From positions 186,001 through 250,000 of the forward strand of contig NZ_LIPF01000011.1 in NCBI RefSeq assembly GCF_001905385.1: a stretch of 64,000 bases of DNA. The letters run 5' to 3'. Below the pieces are notes generated by a model. The model ran no database searches. It was not told the DNA's origin and worked only from the letters and a program-made list of their open reading frames with translations. Each line of letters starts with the position of its first letter. The first letter of the stretch is position 1. Source of the DNA: Streptomyces sp. CB02414 (lineage in GTDB: Bacteria > Actinomycetota > Actinomycetes > Streptomycetales > Streptomycetaceae). The translations under genes and the position numbers were made by a program. This document shows, piece by piece, positions 15,427 to 23,754 of the stretch.

Positions 15427-16035
15427 TCAGGCTTCGGCGTAGAGCCCGTCGGCCAGGAACTCCCGCACGTGGCCGAGCACCTGCGTCCGGTCCGTGCCGC
15501 GCAGCCCGATCGCCACGTGGATGGCGAAGCCGTCGAGGAGGGCGCGCAGCCGGGAGGCGAAGCGGTCGGGGTCGACGGGCCGGAACTCGCCGCGCGAGAC
15601 GCCCTCGGCGAGCAGCGCGACCAGGTCGCGGTGCCAGGCGCCCTCGATGGCGGCCTGCCGGTCGCGGGCGTCGGATTCGACGGCGGCGCTCTGCGAGCGG
15701 TTCCAGACCTCCAGCCACAGCGTCCAGTGCGGGTCGCGGTGGCCCTCGGGGACGTACAGGTCGACGTAGGCGTCGAGGCGTTCGCGGGCGGTGCCGGCGC
15801 GGGTGAGCAGGCGCCCGCGTTCCGCGCCGAGGCGGCCCTCGCTCCACTCCAGGGTGCGCAGCAGCAGTTCGTCCTTGGAGTGGAAGTAGTAGAGGAGGTG
15901 GCCGCTGCTCATGCCGACGTCGCGGCCGAGCGCCGCCATGGTCAGCTTCTCCAGGCCGCGCTCGGCGATCATCTCCATGGCGGCGGCGAGCACGTCCTCG
16001 CGCGGCGGGGCCGGTCTGCGCCCACCACCGGCCAT
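15427..16035 (-). CDS. TetR-family regulator, likely of the urease cluster
   Basis: A 202-residue TetR protein. The HTH is DVLAAAMEMIAERGLEKLTMAALGRDVGMSSGHLLYYFHSKDELLLRTLEW, with the YYFHSK motif of BetI/TetR_C-type members; the C-terminal half is a helical ligand domain. It is the last gene of the ureAB-ureC-aguA-tetR operon, 10 bp after aguA. The 17-bp palindromes in front of ureAB and of the divergent permease are its likely targets. Confidence 0.88.
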   Translation of the reverse strand: MAGGGRRPAPPREDVLAAAMEMIAERGLEKLTMAALGRDVGMSSGHLLYYFHSKDELLLRTLEWSEGRLGAERGRLLTRAGTARERLDAYVDLYVPEGHRDPHWTLWLEVWNRSQSAAVESDARDRQAAIEGAWHRDLVALLAEGVSRGEFRPVDPDRFASRLRALLDGFAIHVAIGLRGTDRTQVLGHVREFLADGLYAEA

Positions 16036-16045
16036 GTCCGCGCTC

Positions 16046-17065
16046 CTAGATCCTCGGCTGCTGCTGTGTGATGCAGTGGATGCCTCCACCGCCCGCGAAG
16101 ATCGTACGCGCGTCCACGAGCGTCACCGTGCGCTCGGGGAACAGGCGGCGGAAGATGCCCGCCGCGAGTTCGTCGTTCGGGTCGTCGAAGGCGCACAGGA
16201 CGACGCCCCCGTTGCACAGGTAGTGGTTGATGTACGAGTAGTCGACCCAGTCGCCCTCCTCGTCCTTCAGGACGGTCGGGGCGGGAACCTCGACGACCTC
16301 CAGGCGGCGGCCCCTGGCGTCGGTCTGGCCGCGGAGGATCTCCAGGTACATCTGTGAACGGGCGTGGTCGGGGTGGCCGGGGTCGCGCTGGCTGTGCACG
16401 ACGACGGTGCCCGGCCGGGCGAAGGCCGCGACGATGTCGACGTGGCCCTGCGTGCCGTACATGCCGTAGTCGCCGGTCAGGCCGTGCGGGAGCCAGATCG
16501 CCTTGGTGGTGCCGAGCTTGGCGTGGATCTCCGTCTCGACCTCCTCGCGGCTCCAGCCGGGGTTGCGGCCGGAGCCGAGCTGGACGGTGTCGGTCAGCAG
16601 GACCGTGCCCTCGCCGTCGACGTGGATCGCGCCGCCCTCGTTGACGAGCGTGCTGCCCAGCACGGGGGCACCGGTGAGGTCGGCGACATGGCGGGCGATC
16701 TTGGAGTCGTGCTCCCAGCGGGCCCAGTCCTGGGCGCCCCAGCCGTTGAACACCCAGTCCACGGCGGCCAGCCCGCCCTGCCCGTCCGTCACGAAGGTCG
16801 GGCCGATGTCCCGCATCCAGGCGTCGTCCAGCTCGCGCTCCACCAGGTCGACCTCCGGACCGAGAAGTTCGCGCGCCCCGTCGCCCTGGCCGGGCCCGTG
16901 CACCACCGTCACCGGCTCGAAACGGCGCACCGCGCGGGCGACGGCGGCCCAGGCCGCACGGGCCTCGGCCAGCTCCTCGTCGTTCGTGAACGTCGGGTTG
17001 GGGCCGGGCCAGGCCATCCAGGTGCGTTCGTGCGGGGCCCACTCGGGGGGCATACGGAAGGTCAT
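16046..17065 (-). CDS. aguA: agmatine deiminase
   Basis: A 339-residue peptidylarginine-deiminase-like enzyme that turns agmatine into N-carbamoylputrescine and ammonia. Family motifs: MPPEWAPHERTWMAWP, DDAWMRDIGPTFV, STLVNEGGAIHVDGEGTVLLTD (substrate Glu/His) and the catalytic Cys near the C-terminus in GGGGIHCITQQQP. ATG 17065 is chosen because homologues start near MPPEWxPHE. The Shine-Dalgarno is weak. The gene follows ureC by 32 bp, so agmatine use and urea hydrolysis appear to be co-expressed. Confidence 0.9.
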   Translation of the reverse strand: MTFRMPPEWAPHERTWMAWPGPNPTFTNDEELAEARAAWAAVARAVRRFEPVTVVHGPGQGDGARELLGPEVDLVERELDDAWMRDIGPTFVTDGQGGLAAVDWVFNGWGAQDWARWEHDSKIARHVADLTGAPVLGSTLVNEGGAIHVDGEGTVLLTDTVQLGSGRNPGWSREEVETEIHAKLGTTKAIWLPHGLTGDYGMYGTQGHVDIVAAFARPGTVVVHSQRDPGHPDHARSQMYLEILRGQTDARGRRLEVVEVPAPTVLKDEEGDWVDYSYINHYLCNGGVVLCAFDDPNDELAAGIFRRLFPERTVTLVDARTIFAGGGGIHCITQQQPRI

Positions 17066-17097
17066 GGAGTTGTCCCAGGAGGTCGGAGGAACGTACG

Positions 17098-18810
17098 TCA
17101 GAGGAAGTAGAGGCGGTTGAGCGAGACGGAATCGGCCGGGTCGGAGCGCAGCGGGTCCCCGTCGAGGGTGACGAGTCCGGTGCGCTGGTCGACGTCGACC
17201 GCGCCGGTACGGGAGTTCAGGCGCAGGTCGGCCGGGCCGATGCCGCGCGTGCCGCGCACCGCGACCCGGCGCCGTCGGGTCGGCATGGTGTCGTTGCCCT
17301 GGTCGAGGGCAGCCTGCGCGACGAAGGCCACCGATATCTCGGCCGGGGTGGCGCCGTGCGCGCCGAACTGCGGGCCCAGGACGAGCGGTTCGCAGGTGTC
17401 GGTGGCCGCGTTCGGGTCGCCGACCACGCCGTACGCCGGGAAGCCCGACTTGAGGACGAGCTGCGGCTTGGCACCGAAGTGGTCCGGGCGCCAGAGCACG
17501 ATGTCGGCCAGCTTGCCCACCTCGATCGAGCCGACCTCGTGGGACAGGCCGTGGGCGATGGCGGGGTTGACGGTCAGCTTGGCCATGTACCGCAGGACGC
17601 GCTCGTTGTCGTCGTCCCCGTCGGCGCCGAACTGGGCCTTCATCTTGCCGGCCATGGCGAAGGTGCGGCGGACGGTCTCGCCGGCGCGCCCCATGCCCTG
17701 CGCGTCCGACGACGTGATGCCGATGGCGCCCAGGTCGTGCAGCACGTCCTCGGCGCCCATGGTCCCGGCGCGGATGCGGTCGCGGGCCATGGCGGCGTCG
17801 CCGGGCAGGTCGGTCTTGAGGTCGTGGACGGAGACGATCATGCCGTAGTGCTCGGCGACCGCGTCCCGGCCGAAGGGCAGGGTGGGGTTGGTGGAGGAGC
17901 CGATGACGTTGGGCACGCCGGCCATCTTCAGCACGTTCGGGACGTGTCCGCCGCCGCAGCCCTCGATGTGGAAGGCGTGGATGGTGCGGCCCTCCAGGAC
18001 GCGGAGGGTGTCCTCGACGGAGAGGCATTCGTTCAGTCCGTCGCTGTGCAGGGCGACCTGGACGTCGTGCTCCTCGGCGACGCGCAGGGCGGTGTCGAGG
18101 GCGCGGGTGTGGGCGCCCATGTCCTCGTGCACCTTGAAGCCGCTCGCGCCGCCCTCGGCCAGCGCCTCGATCAGCGGCGCGTCGTGCGAGGCGGAACCCC
18201 GGCCGAGGAAACCGATGTTGACCGGCCAGGCGTCGAAGGCGCCGAACGCGTGCTTCAGCGCCCAGGGCGAGTTGACGCCGACGCCCCACACCGGGCCGAA
18301 CTCCTGCCCGATGATCGTCGTCACGCCGGACGCGAGCGAGGCCTCCATGATGCGCGGGGAGAGCAGGTGGACGTGGGTGTCGACGGCTCCGGCGGTGGCG
18401 ATGAGCCCTTCGCCGGACACGATGGTGGTGCCGGTGCCGACCACGACGTCGACCCCGTCGAGGGTGTCGGGGTTGCCGGCCCGCCCGATGCCGCTGATCC
18501 GCCCCTCGCGGATGCCGATCGACACCTTCCGGATGCCCTGGACGGCGTCGATCACGACGACGTTGCTGATCACGACGTCGCAGGTCTCGCGGACGGCGGC
18601 GGCCTTGAGGTGCAGTCCGTCGCGGGCGGTCTTGCCGAAGCCGGCGAGGAACTCGTCGCCGGGCAGCTGGCTGTCGGACTCGACGCGGATCACCAGCCCC
18701 GAGTCGCCGAGCCGGACGCGGTCGCCGGCGCGGGGGCCGTGGGTGGCGGCGTAGGCGTGGGGGTCGACGTGGATCGACTCGCTGACCTCGCGTCCCTTCG
18801 AGCGGCTCAT
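17098..18810 (-). CDS. ureC: urease alpha subunit (divergent paralogue)
   Basis: A 570-residue urease alpha subunit. Nickel-site elements are retained: TAGAVDTHVHLLSP (HxH), GFKVHEDMG (carbamylated Lys and His), VALHSDGLNE, EGCGGGHVPN and GITSSDAQGMGR (Asp). The flap differs from classical ureases: MLMVCHHLD becomes MIVSVHDLK, so the flap Cys (Cys319 in Klebsiella) is Val while the catalytic His320 position is kept. ATG 18810 overlaps the ureAB stop by 4 bp. No ureD, E, F or G lies nearby, so nickel loading would need accessory proteins from elsewhere. Confidence 0.92.
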   Translation of the reverse strand: MSRSKGREVSESIHVDPHAYAATHGPRAGDRVRLGDSGLVIRVESDSQLPGDEFLAGFGKTARDGLHLKAAAVRETCDVVISNVVVIDAVQGIRKVSIGIREGRISGIGRAGNPDTLDGVDVVVGTGTTIVSGEGLIATAGAVDTHVHLLSPRIMEASLASGVTTIIGQEFGPVWGVGVNSPWALKHAFGAFDAWPVNIGFLGRGSASHDAPLIEALAEGGASGFKVHEDMGAHTRALDTALRVAEEHDVQVALHSDGLNECLSVEDTLRVLEGRTIHAFHIEGCGGGHVPNVLKMAGVPNVIGSSTNPTLPFGRDAVAEHYGMIVSVHDLKTDLPGDAAMARDRIRAGTMGAEDVLHDLGAIGITSSDAQGMGRAGETVRRTFAMAGKMKAQFGADGDDDNERVLRYMAKLTVNPAIAHGLSHEVGSIEVGKLADIVLWRPDHFGAKPQLVLKSGFPAYGVVGDPNAATDTCEPLVLGPQFGAHGATPAEISVAFVAQAALDQGNDTMPTRRRRVAVRGTRGIGPADLRLNSRTGAVDVDQRTGLVTLDGDPLRSDPADSVSLNRLYFL

Positions 18811-19505
18811 CGCCCGCCTCCTTCCGGTGTGGTGATCCCCAGGTATCCGCAGGCCGCGGCCCGCCGCAGCGCCTCCTCCTTCGCGCCCGGCGCGTCCAGC
18901 GGCCCGTCCACCAGGCCGGCGAAGCCGACGGCGATCCGCCGCCCGCCGATGGGCACGAGCCCGACCTCGGCGCTCTGACCGGGCCCGAAGCGGACCGAGG
19001 ACCCGGCGGGGACGGCGAGGCGCATGCCGTAGGCCCGTTCGCGGTCGAAGTCGAGACGCGGGTTGGCCTCGAAGAAGTGGAAGTGGGAGGTCACGGAGAC
19101 GGGCACGGTCGCCGTGTTGGTGACCGGCAGGCGCACCGCCGCCTCGGGCTCGGCGTGGTCGGGCCCGGGCAGCAGGGCGCCCGGCGCCTCCTGACCCAGC
19201 CCGCCCCCGACGGGGTCGGAGACGACGGCGAGCCGGGACCCGTCGTCGAAGACGGCCTCCACGTGCACCTCGGTGACCACGTCGGCGACGCCGGGCAGCA
19301 CGTCGTCCGGGCCGAGCACGGAGCGGGCGCGCTCGATCGCCTCGGCGAGCCGGGCGCCGTCCCGGGCGGCCTCGCACACGGTGTCCGCTATCAGCGCGGT
19401 CGCCTCCGGCACGTTGAGCCGGAGCCCGCGGGCGCGGCGGGCCCGGGCCAGCTCGGCCGCCCCGAAGAGCAGCAGCCGGTCACGTTCCGTGGGAGTGAGT
19501 CTCAC
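18807..19505 (-). CDS. ureAB: fused urease gamma/beta subunit
   Basis: A 232-residue fusion. Residues 1 to about 100 are the gamma subunit (RLTPTERDRLLLFGAAELARARRARGLRLNVPEATALIADTVCEAARDG). The rest is the beta subunit (LPVTNTATVPVSVTSHFHFFEANPRLDFDRERAYGMRLAVPAGSSVRFGPG). Together with UreC it forms the urease that splits urea to ammonia and CO2. GTG 19505 follows AGGAGG by 9 nt. The gene is first in the operon and is divergent from the NCS1 permease. Confidence 0.93.
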   Translation of the reverse strand: MRLTPTERDRLLLFGAAELARARRARGLRLNVPEATALIADTVCEAARDGARLAEAIERARSVLGPDDVLPGVADVVTEVHVEAVFDDGSRLAVVSDPVGGGLGQEAPGALLPGPDHAEPEAAVRLPVTNTATVPVSVTSHFHFFEANPRLDFDRERAYGMRLAVPAGSSVRFGPGQSAEVGLVPIGGRRIAVGFAGLVDGPLDAPGAKEEALRRAAACGYLGITTPEGGGR

Positions 19506-19533
19506 GACGTGGCACCTCCTTGCCGTCCACACA

Positions 19534-19619
19534 TTAGAGCATCACTCTAAACATCGATTCCCGCCGACGAAACCATTGACGGACGGCCGGGGCGGACGTC
19601 ACATTGAGCGTCGCTCTAA
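19534..19619. promoter_or_regulatory. twin 17-bp operators between ureAB and the NCS1 permease
   Basis: TTAGAGCATCACTCTAA (19534-19550) and ATTGAGCGTCGCTCTAA (19603-19619) share the pattern GAGCRTCRCTCTAA and are palindromic. They flank a 52-bp spacer and sit next to the two divergent genes, one copy each. The operon's own TetR gene (15427-16035) is the obvious candidate binder. Confidence 0.7.
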
Positions 19620-19649
19620 ACCGTGGACGGCCGTCGAAGGAGACCAGCC

Positions 19650-21095
19650 ATGCCGATAGAACAGCGCGGAGTCGACACCATCCCCGAGGAGGAACGCACC
19701 AGCGGGCCGCGGGACCTCGTCTCGATCCTGCTGGGCTCCAACCTCTGTCTCGGCGTGATCGTCTTCGGCTGGCTGCCGCCGTCCTTCGGCCTGGGCTGGT
19801 GGGCGTCGGTCAGCTCGGTGGTGGCGGGCACGGTCGTCGGCACCCTGTTCACCGCGCCGCTGGCCCTGGTCTCCCTGCGCACCGGCACCAACCTGTCCAC
19901 GTCGTCCGGCGCCCAGTTCGGCGTGCGCGGACGGCTGGTCGGCTCGGTGGTCGGGCTGCTCCTGGCCCTCGGCTACACCGCGCTGACCGTGTGGATCGGC
20001 GGCGACGTGATGATGGGCGTGCTCGGCCGGCTCTTCGGCCTGCCGCAGGGCGGTGGCGCGTACGCCGTCGTCTACGGGCTGCTCGCCGCGGCGACCGTCG
20101 CCGGCGCGGTCTACGGCTACCGGGTGCTGCTCGCCATGTCCAAAGTGCTGGCTTACGGCATGACCGCCCTGCTGGTCCTCGGCGTGATCGCCTACGCCCC
20201 CGACTTCACCACCGCCGCGCTGCCGGAGGCGGGCGGGTACCTGCTGGGCGGGTTCTGGCCGACGTGGCTGCTGGCCGCCGTGGCCGCGGGACTGTCCGGG
20301 CCGATCGCCTTCATCACGCTGCTCGGCGACTACACCCGCTACATCTCCCCGGCCCGCTTCTCCTCCCGCCGGGTGCTGCACGCCACCTGGCTCGGACTGA
20401 TGCTGGGCCTGCTGGTGCCGCAGCTCTTCGGCACCTTCACCTCGTACGCCGCCCGTGCCGCCCTGGACTACGCGGGCCCGCTGGTCGACGCGGCCCCCAC
20501 CTGGTACCTGGTGCCGCTGCTGCTCGCCGCCTCCGCCGGCTCGGTCGGCAACGCGGGGCTGATGCTGTACTCCATGGGCCTGGACCTGGACGCCATCCTG
20601 CCGCGCGCCTCCCGGGCCCGGGCCACCTGCGCCGTCGCGGTCGTCGCCACGGCCTGCGTCTTCGTCGGCCACTACGCCTGGGACGCGCAGTCGGCGATGA
20701 CGTCCTTCGTGCTGCTGCTGACGGCGATCGGCACCCCGTGGGCGGTCATCACCATGATCGGCTTCATACGCTGCGGCGGGGAGTACGACGCCGACGCGCT
20801 CCAGGTCTTCAACCGCCGGGCGCGAGGCGGGGCCTACTGGTACCGCGCCGGCTGGAACGTCCCGGCCACGGCGGCCTGGGCGGCGGGCGCGGTGGTCGGC
20901 GTGCTGGCGGTGTCCCTGCCGTCGTACGAGGGTCCGCTGCTGGCGTTCACCGGCGGGGTGGACTGCAGCTTCCTGCTGTCGGGGCTGGTGGGCGGGGTGG
21001 TGTACGTGCTCCTGCCGCAGCCCCGGGCTCGCACTCGGCAGAGCCCGGGGGTGGCCGACTCAGCCCGTCCGGCGTTCGAGGACGAGGCCGTTTAG
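19650..21095 (+). CDS. NCS1-family nucleobase/hydantoin/allantoin-type permease
   Basis: About 481 residues, 12 predicted helices, with SILLGSNLCLGVIVFGWLPPSFGLGWW near the start and GPIAFITLLGDYTRYISP mid-protein, as in cytosine/purine/allantoin (NCS1) permeases. It probably imports a nitrogenous compound whose breakdown feeds the adjacent urease operon; the exact substrate cannot be read from sequence. ATG 19650 follows GAAGGAG. The last 12 or so codons (SARPAFEDEAV) come from the dispersed repeat at 21061, so the native C-terminus may have been replaced. Confidence 0.87.
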   Translation: MPIEQRGVDTIPEEERTSGPRDLVSILLGSNLCLGVIVFGWLPPSFGLGWWASVSSVVAGTVVGTLFTAPLALVSLRTGTNLSTSSGAQFGVRGRLVGSVVGLLLALGYTALTVWIGGDVMMGVLGRLFGLPQGGGAYAVVYGLLAAATVAGAVYGYRVLLAMSKVLAYGMTALLVLGVIAYAPDFTTAALPEAGGYLLGGFWPTWLLAAVAAGLSGPIAFITLLGDYTRYISPARFSSRRVLHATWLGLMLGLLVPQLFGTFTSYAARAALDYAGPLVDAAPTWYLVPLLLAASAGSVGNAGLMLYSMGLDLDAILPRASRARATCAVAVVATACVFVGHYAWDAQSAMTSFVLLLTAIGTPWAVITMIGFIRCGGEYDADALQVFNRRARGGAYWYRAGWNVPATAAWAAGAVVGVLAVSLPSYEGPLLAFTGGVDCSFLLSGLVGGVVYVLLPQPRARTRQSPGVADSARPAFEDEAV

Positions 21096-21129
21096 GCCGA
21101 AGCGGGGGTCTGGGGGCGGCAGCCCCCAG
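21061..21129 (+). repeat. dispersed repeat, copy A
   Basis: Begins CAGCCCGTCCGGCGTTCGAG, continues through GACGAGGCCGTTTAGGCCGA and ends in the hairpin CTGGGGGC-GGCA-GCCCCCAG (21110-21129). Copies B (30301-30387) and C (59865-59940, opposite strand) share the same order of elements. The first 35 bp are translated as the end of the NCS1 permease; the hairpin may end its transcript. Confidence 0.8.
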
Positions 21130-21130
21130 C

Positions 21131-21156
21131 GAGGCCCGCCCCTACGGCGGGGCCTC
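21131..21156 (-). terminator. terminator of ilvE
   Basis: GAGGCCCGCC-CCTAC-GGCGGGGCCTC, a GC-rich hairpin with one bulged base that overlaps the ilvE stop. With copy A of the repeat it separates the convergent permease and ilvE genes. Confidence 0.6.
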
Positions 21157-22243
21157 AGACCAGCCGGTGCATCCACCCGTGCTGGTCCTCGGCGGTACCC
21201 CGCTGGATGTCCAGCAGCGCGTCACGCAGCCGCTGCGTCACCGCACCGGTCTCGCCCCCGCTCTGCTGCCACTGCGCGCCGGCGCGCTTCACCGTGCCGA
21301 CCGGCGTGATCACGGCCGCCGTACCGCAGGCGAAGACCTCGGTGAGGGTGCCGTTCTCCGAGTCGCGCTGCCACTGGTCGACGGAGACGCGGCCCTCCTC
21401 GGCCTCGTACCCGAGGTCGCGGGCGACGGTGAGGAGGGAGTCGCGGGTGACGCCCTCCAGGATGGAGCCGGTGAGCGTGGGCGTGACGATCTTGTCGCCG
21501 TACACGAAGTACAGGTTCATGCCGCCGAGTTCCTCGACCCACTTGTGCTCGACCGCGTCGAGGTAGCAGACCTGGTCGCAGCCCTTGGTGGCGGCCTCGG
21601 CCTGCGCGAGCAGCGACGCGGCGTAGTTGCCGCCGGTCTTGGCGTCGCCCATGCCGCCGGGGACGGCGCGGACGCGGTCCTCGGAGACCCAGATGGAGAC
21701 CGGCTTGACGCCGCCCGGGAAGTAGGCGCCCGCCGGGGAGGCGATGACGAGGAAGAGGTACTCGTTGGCCGGCTTCACGCCCAGGCCGACCTCGGTCGCG
21801 ATCATGAAGGGACGCAGGTAGAGGGACTCCTCGCCGCCGTGCGCGGGGACCCACTTCTCGTCCTGCCGCACCAGCGCGTCACAGGCCTCGATGAAGGTGT
21901 CGACCGGAAGCTCGGGCATGCCCAGGCGGCGCGACGAGGCCTGGAAGCGGGCGCCGTTCTTCTCCGGGCGGAAGGTGGCGACGGAGCCGTCGGGCCGGCG
22001 GTAGGCCTTCAGTCCCTCGAAGATCTCCTGCGCGTAGTGCAGGACCATGGTGGCCGGGTCGAGGGAGAGCGGGGCGTACGGCACGAGCTGACCGTCGTGC
22101 CAGCCTCGGCCCTCGGTCCACTTGATCGTCACCATGTGATCGGTGAAGTGGCGGCCGAACCCGGGGTTGGCCAGGATCGCCTGGCGCTCTGCGTCGGAGA
22201 GCGGGTTGGCGGAGGGCTTGAGCTCGATCGTGGGCGTCGTCAT
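21155..22243 (-). CDS. ilvE: branched-chain amino acid aminotransferase
   Basis: A 362-residue class IV PLP aminotransferase that performs the last step of Ile, Val and Leu synthesis. The PLP-binding Lys is in YLDAVEHKWVEELGGMNLYFV; other family motifs are GRGWHDGQLVPYAPLSLDPA, IFEGLKAYRRPDG and LTGSILEGVTRDSLL. ATG 22243 follows GAAGGA by 9 nt. An in-frame upstream ATG at 22336 would add 31 residues with no family likeness, so it is not used. Confidence 0.95.
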   Translation of the reverse strand: MTTPTIELKPSANPLSDAERQAILANPGFGRHFTDHMVTIKWTEGRGWHDGQLVPYAPLSLDPATMVLHYAQEIFEGLKAYRRPDGSVATFRPEKNGARFQASSRRLGMPELPVDTFIEACDALVRQDEKWVPAHGGEESLYLRPFMIATEVGLGVKPANEYLFLVIASPAGAYFPGGVKPVSIWVSEDRVRAVPGGMGDAKTGGNYAASLLAQAEAATKGCDQVCYLDAVEHKWVEELGGMNLYFVYGDKIVTPTLTGSILEGVTRDSLLTVARDLGYEAEEGRVSVDQWQRDSENGTLTEVFACGTAAVITPVGTVKRAGAQWQQSGGETGAVTQRLRDALLDIQRGTAEDQHGWMHRLV

Positions 22244-22436
22244 GGGTTGATGTCCTTCACCGGTTTGATTGTGACGGGCCGCTGTCACGCCCGTACGGCC
22301 GGTGGCCGGTGCTAGGACGTCCGAGCATTCCCTCATGTCGCGGCTTCGCGTTCGATTATCGCGCGCGGCCCACGGCGCATGAAACGGGGTGAATGCGGCC
22401 CAGGGTTCGATGGTCGCACCTGGCGGACGCAGGAGA

Positions 22437-22474
22437 AAGCCGCCGGGTGCCTTGTTTTACGGACCCGGCGGCTT
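22437..22474 (-). terminator. terminator of leuB
   Basis: Perfect 12-bp arms AAGCCGCCGGGT (22437-22448) and ACCCGGCGGCTT (22463-22474), 14-nt loop, 28 bp after the leuB stop. On the minus strand it is followed by TCTCC rather than a T-run. It separates leuB from ilvE, so ilvE needs its own promoter in 22244-22436. Confidence 0.75.
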
Positions 22475-22502
22475 CCAGAGGTTGGATTTCGAGCGCGCCG
22501 AG

Positions 22503-23546
22503 TCAGCCGGCTACTCGTACGGCGAGCGCGTCGCCGATCTCGGAGGTGGAGCGGGCGGGCTTGCCGACGCGCTCGCCGAGGTCGGCGGAGACCGCGTCCT
22601 CGATGCGGGCGGCCTCGGTCTCGTGGCCGAGGTGGCGCAGCAGCAGGGCGACGGAGAGGACCGTCGCGGTGGGGTCGGCCTTGCCCTGGCCGGCGATGTC
22701 GGGCGCGGAACCGTGGACCGGCTCGAACATCGACGGGAAGTCGCCGGACGGGTTGATGTTCCCGCTCGCGGCGACGCCGATGCCGCCGGAGACGGCCGCG
22801 GCGAGGTCGGTGATGATGTCGCCGAAGAGGTTGTCGGTGACGATGACGTCGAAGCGCTCGGGCTGGGTGACCAGGTAGATGGTCGCCGCGTCGACGTGCA
22901 TGTACTCGGTGGTGACCTCGGGATACTCGGCGGCCACCTTGTTGAAGACGTTCGTCCACAGGTGACCGGCGAAGGTCAGCACGTTGTTCTTGTGGATCAG
23001 CGCCAGCTTCTTGCGCGAACGGGCCTGCGCGCGGGCGAAGGCGTCGCGCACGACGCGCTCGACACCGTAGGCCGTGTTGACGGAGACCTCGGTGGCGACC
23101 TCGTGCTCGGTGCCCTTGCGGATGGTGCCGCCGTTGCCGGTGTACGGGCCCTCGGTGCCCTCGCGGACCACGACGAAGTCGATCTCCGGCTGCCCGGCGA
23201 GCGGGGTGGCGACGCCGGGCAGGAGCTTGCTCGGCCGCAGGTTGACGTGGTGGTCGAAGGCGAAGCGGAGCTTGAGCAGGAAGCCGCGCTCCAGGACGCC
23301 GGACGGCACCGACGGGTCGCCGATCGCGCCGAGCAGGATGGCGTCGTGGGCCTTGAGGGCGTCGAGGTCGGCGTCGGTGAGGGTCTCACCGGTGGCGTGG
23401 TAGCGCCGGGCGCCGAAGTCGAACTCCTTGGTCTCCAGCTTCACATCCTGGGGAAGGACGGCGGAGAGGACCTTCAGACCTTCGGCCACGACCTCCTGGC
23501 CGATGCCGTCACCGGGAATCACTGCGAGTTTGATGCTGGGAGACAT
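22503..23546 (-). CDS. leuB: 3-isopropylmalate dehydrogenase
   Basis: A 347-residue isocitrate/isopropylmalate dehydrogenase that oxidises 3-isopropylmalate in leucine synthesis, and likely 3-methylmalate in the citramalate route to isoleucine. Signatures: LAVIPGDGIGQEVVAEGL at the N-terminus, LRPSKLLPG and the metal/NAD motif VTDNLFGDIITDLAAAVSGGIGVAASGNI. It lacks the shorter Thermus-type insert pattern, as is usual for actinobacterial LeuB. A 43-residue gene lies 76 bp upstream on the same strand. Confidence 0.95.
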   Translation of the reverse strand: MSPSIKLAVIPGDGIGQEVVAEGLKVLSAVLPQDVKLETKEFDFGARRYHATGETLTDADLDALKAHDAILLGAIGDPSVPSGVLERGFLLKLRFAFDHHVNLRPSKLLPGVATPLAGQPEIDFVVVREGTEGPYTGNGGTIRKGTEHEVATEVSVNTAYGVERVVRDAFARAQARSRKKLALIHKNNVLTFAGHLWTNVFNKVAAEYPEVTTEYMHVDAATIYLVTQPERFDVIVTDNLFGDIITDLAAAVSGGIGVAASGNINPSGDFPSMFEPVHGSAPDIAGQGKADPTATVLSVALLLRHLGHETEAARIEDAVSADLGERVGKPARSTSEIGDALAVRVAG

Positions 23547-23622
23547 GACGGCACCCTACTCCTCGTCCCACGGGATGACATGAGGCGTCCGGCATGCGGA
23601 CGCCACTTTCGTCCCGTACGAC

Positions 23623-23754
23623 TCAGTGGCCGGTGGCGCCGCCGTTGTCACGGCGGTCGAGGGCGCGCTGGAGGGCGGCGGCGGCGTTCTTGCGGTCGGA
23701 GTCGCTGGTACGGGAGAGGTGGCGGACTCGGCGGCGGAGGGTGGTCTCGGCCAT
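23623..23754 (-). CDS. small conserved-looking protein upstream of leuB, 43 aa
   Basis: A 43-codon ORF: MAETTLRRRVRHL at the start, then SRTSDSDRKNAAAALQRAL and DRRDNGGATGH to the stop. It is basic and probably helical. AAGGAG stands about 10 nt before the ATG, and GC at third positions is high, as in real genes. I recall short proteins of this kind beside leuB in other streptomycetes. No function can be given; no domain is recognisable. Confidence 0.65.
   Translation of the reverse strand: MAETTLRRRVRHLSRTSDSDRKNAAAALQRALDRRDNGGATGH

Noticed and set aside
22244..22336. N-terminal extension or leader for ilvE (31 codons)
   Set aside because: It is in frame without a stop, lacks branched-chain codon runs and family likeness; the internal ATG has a good Shine-Dalgarno.
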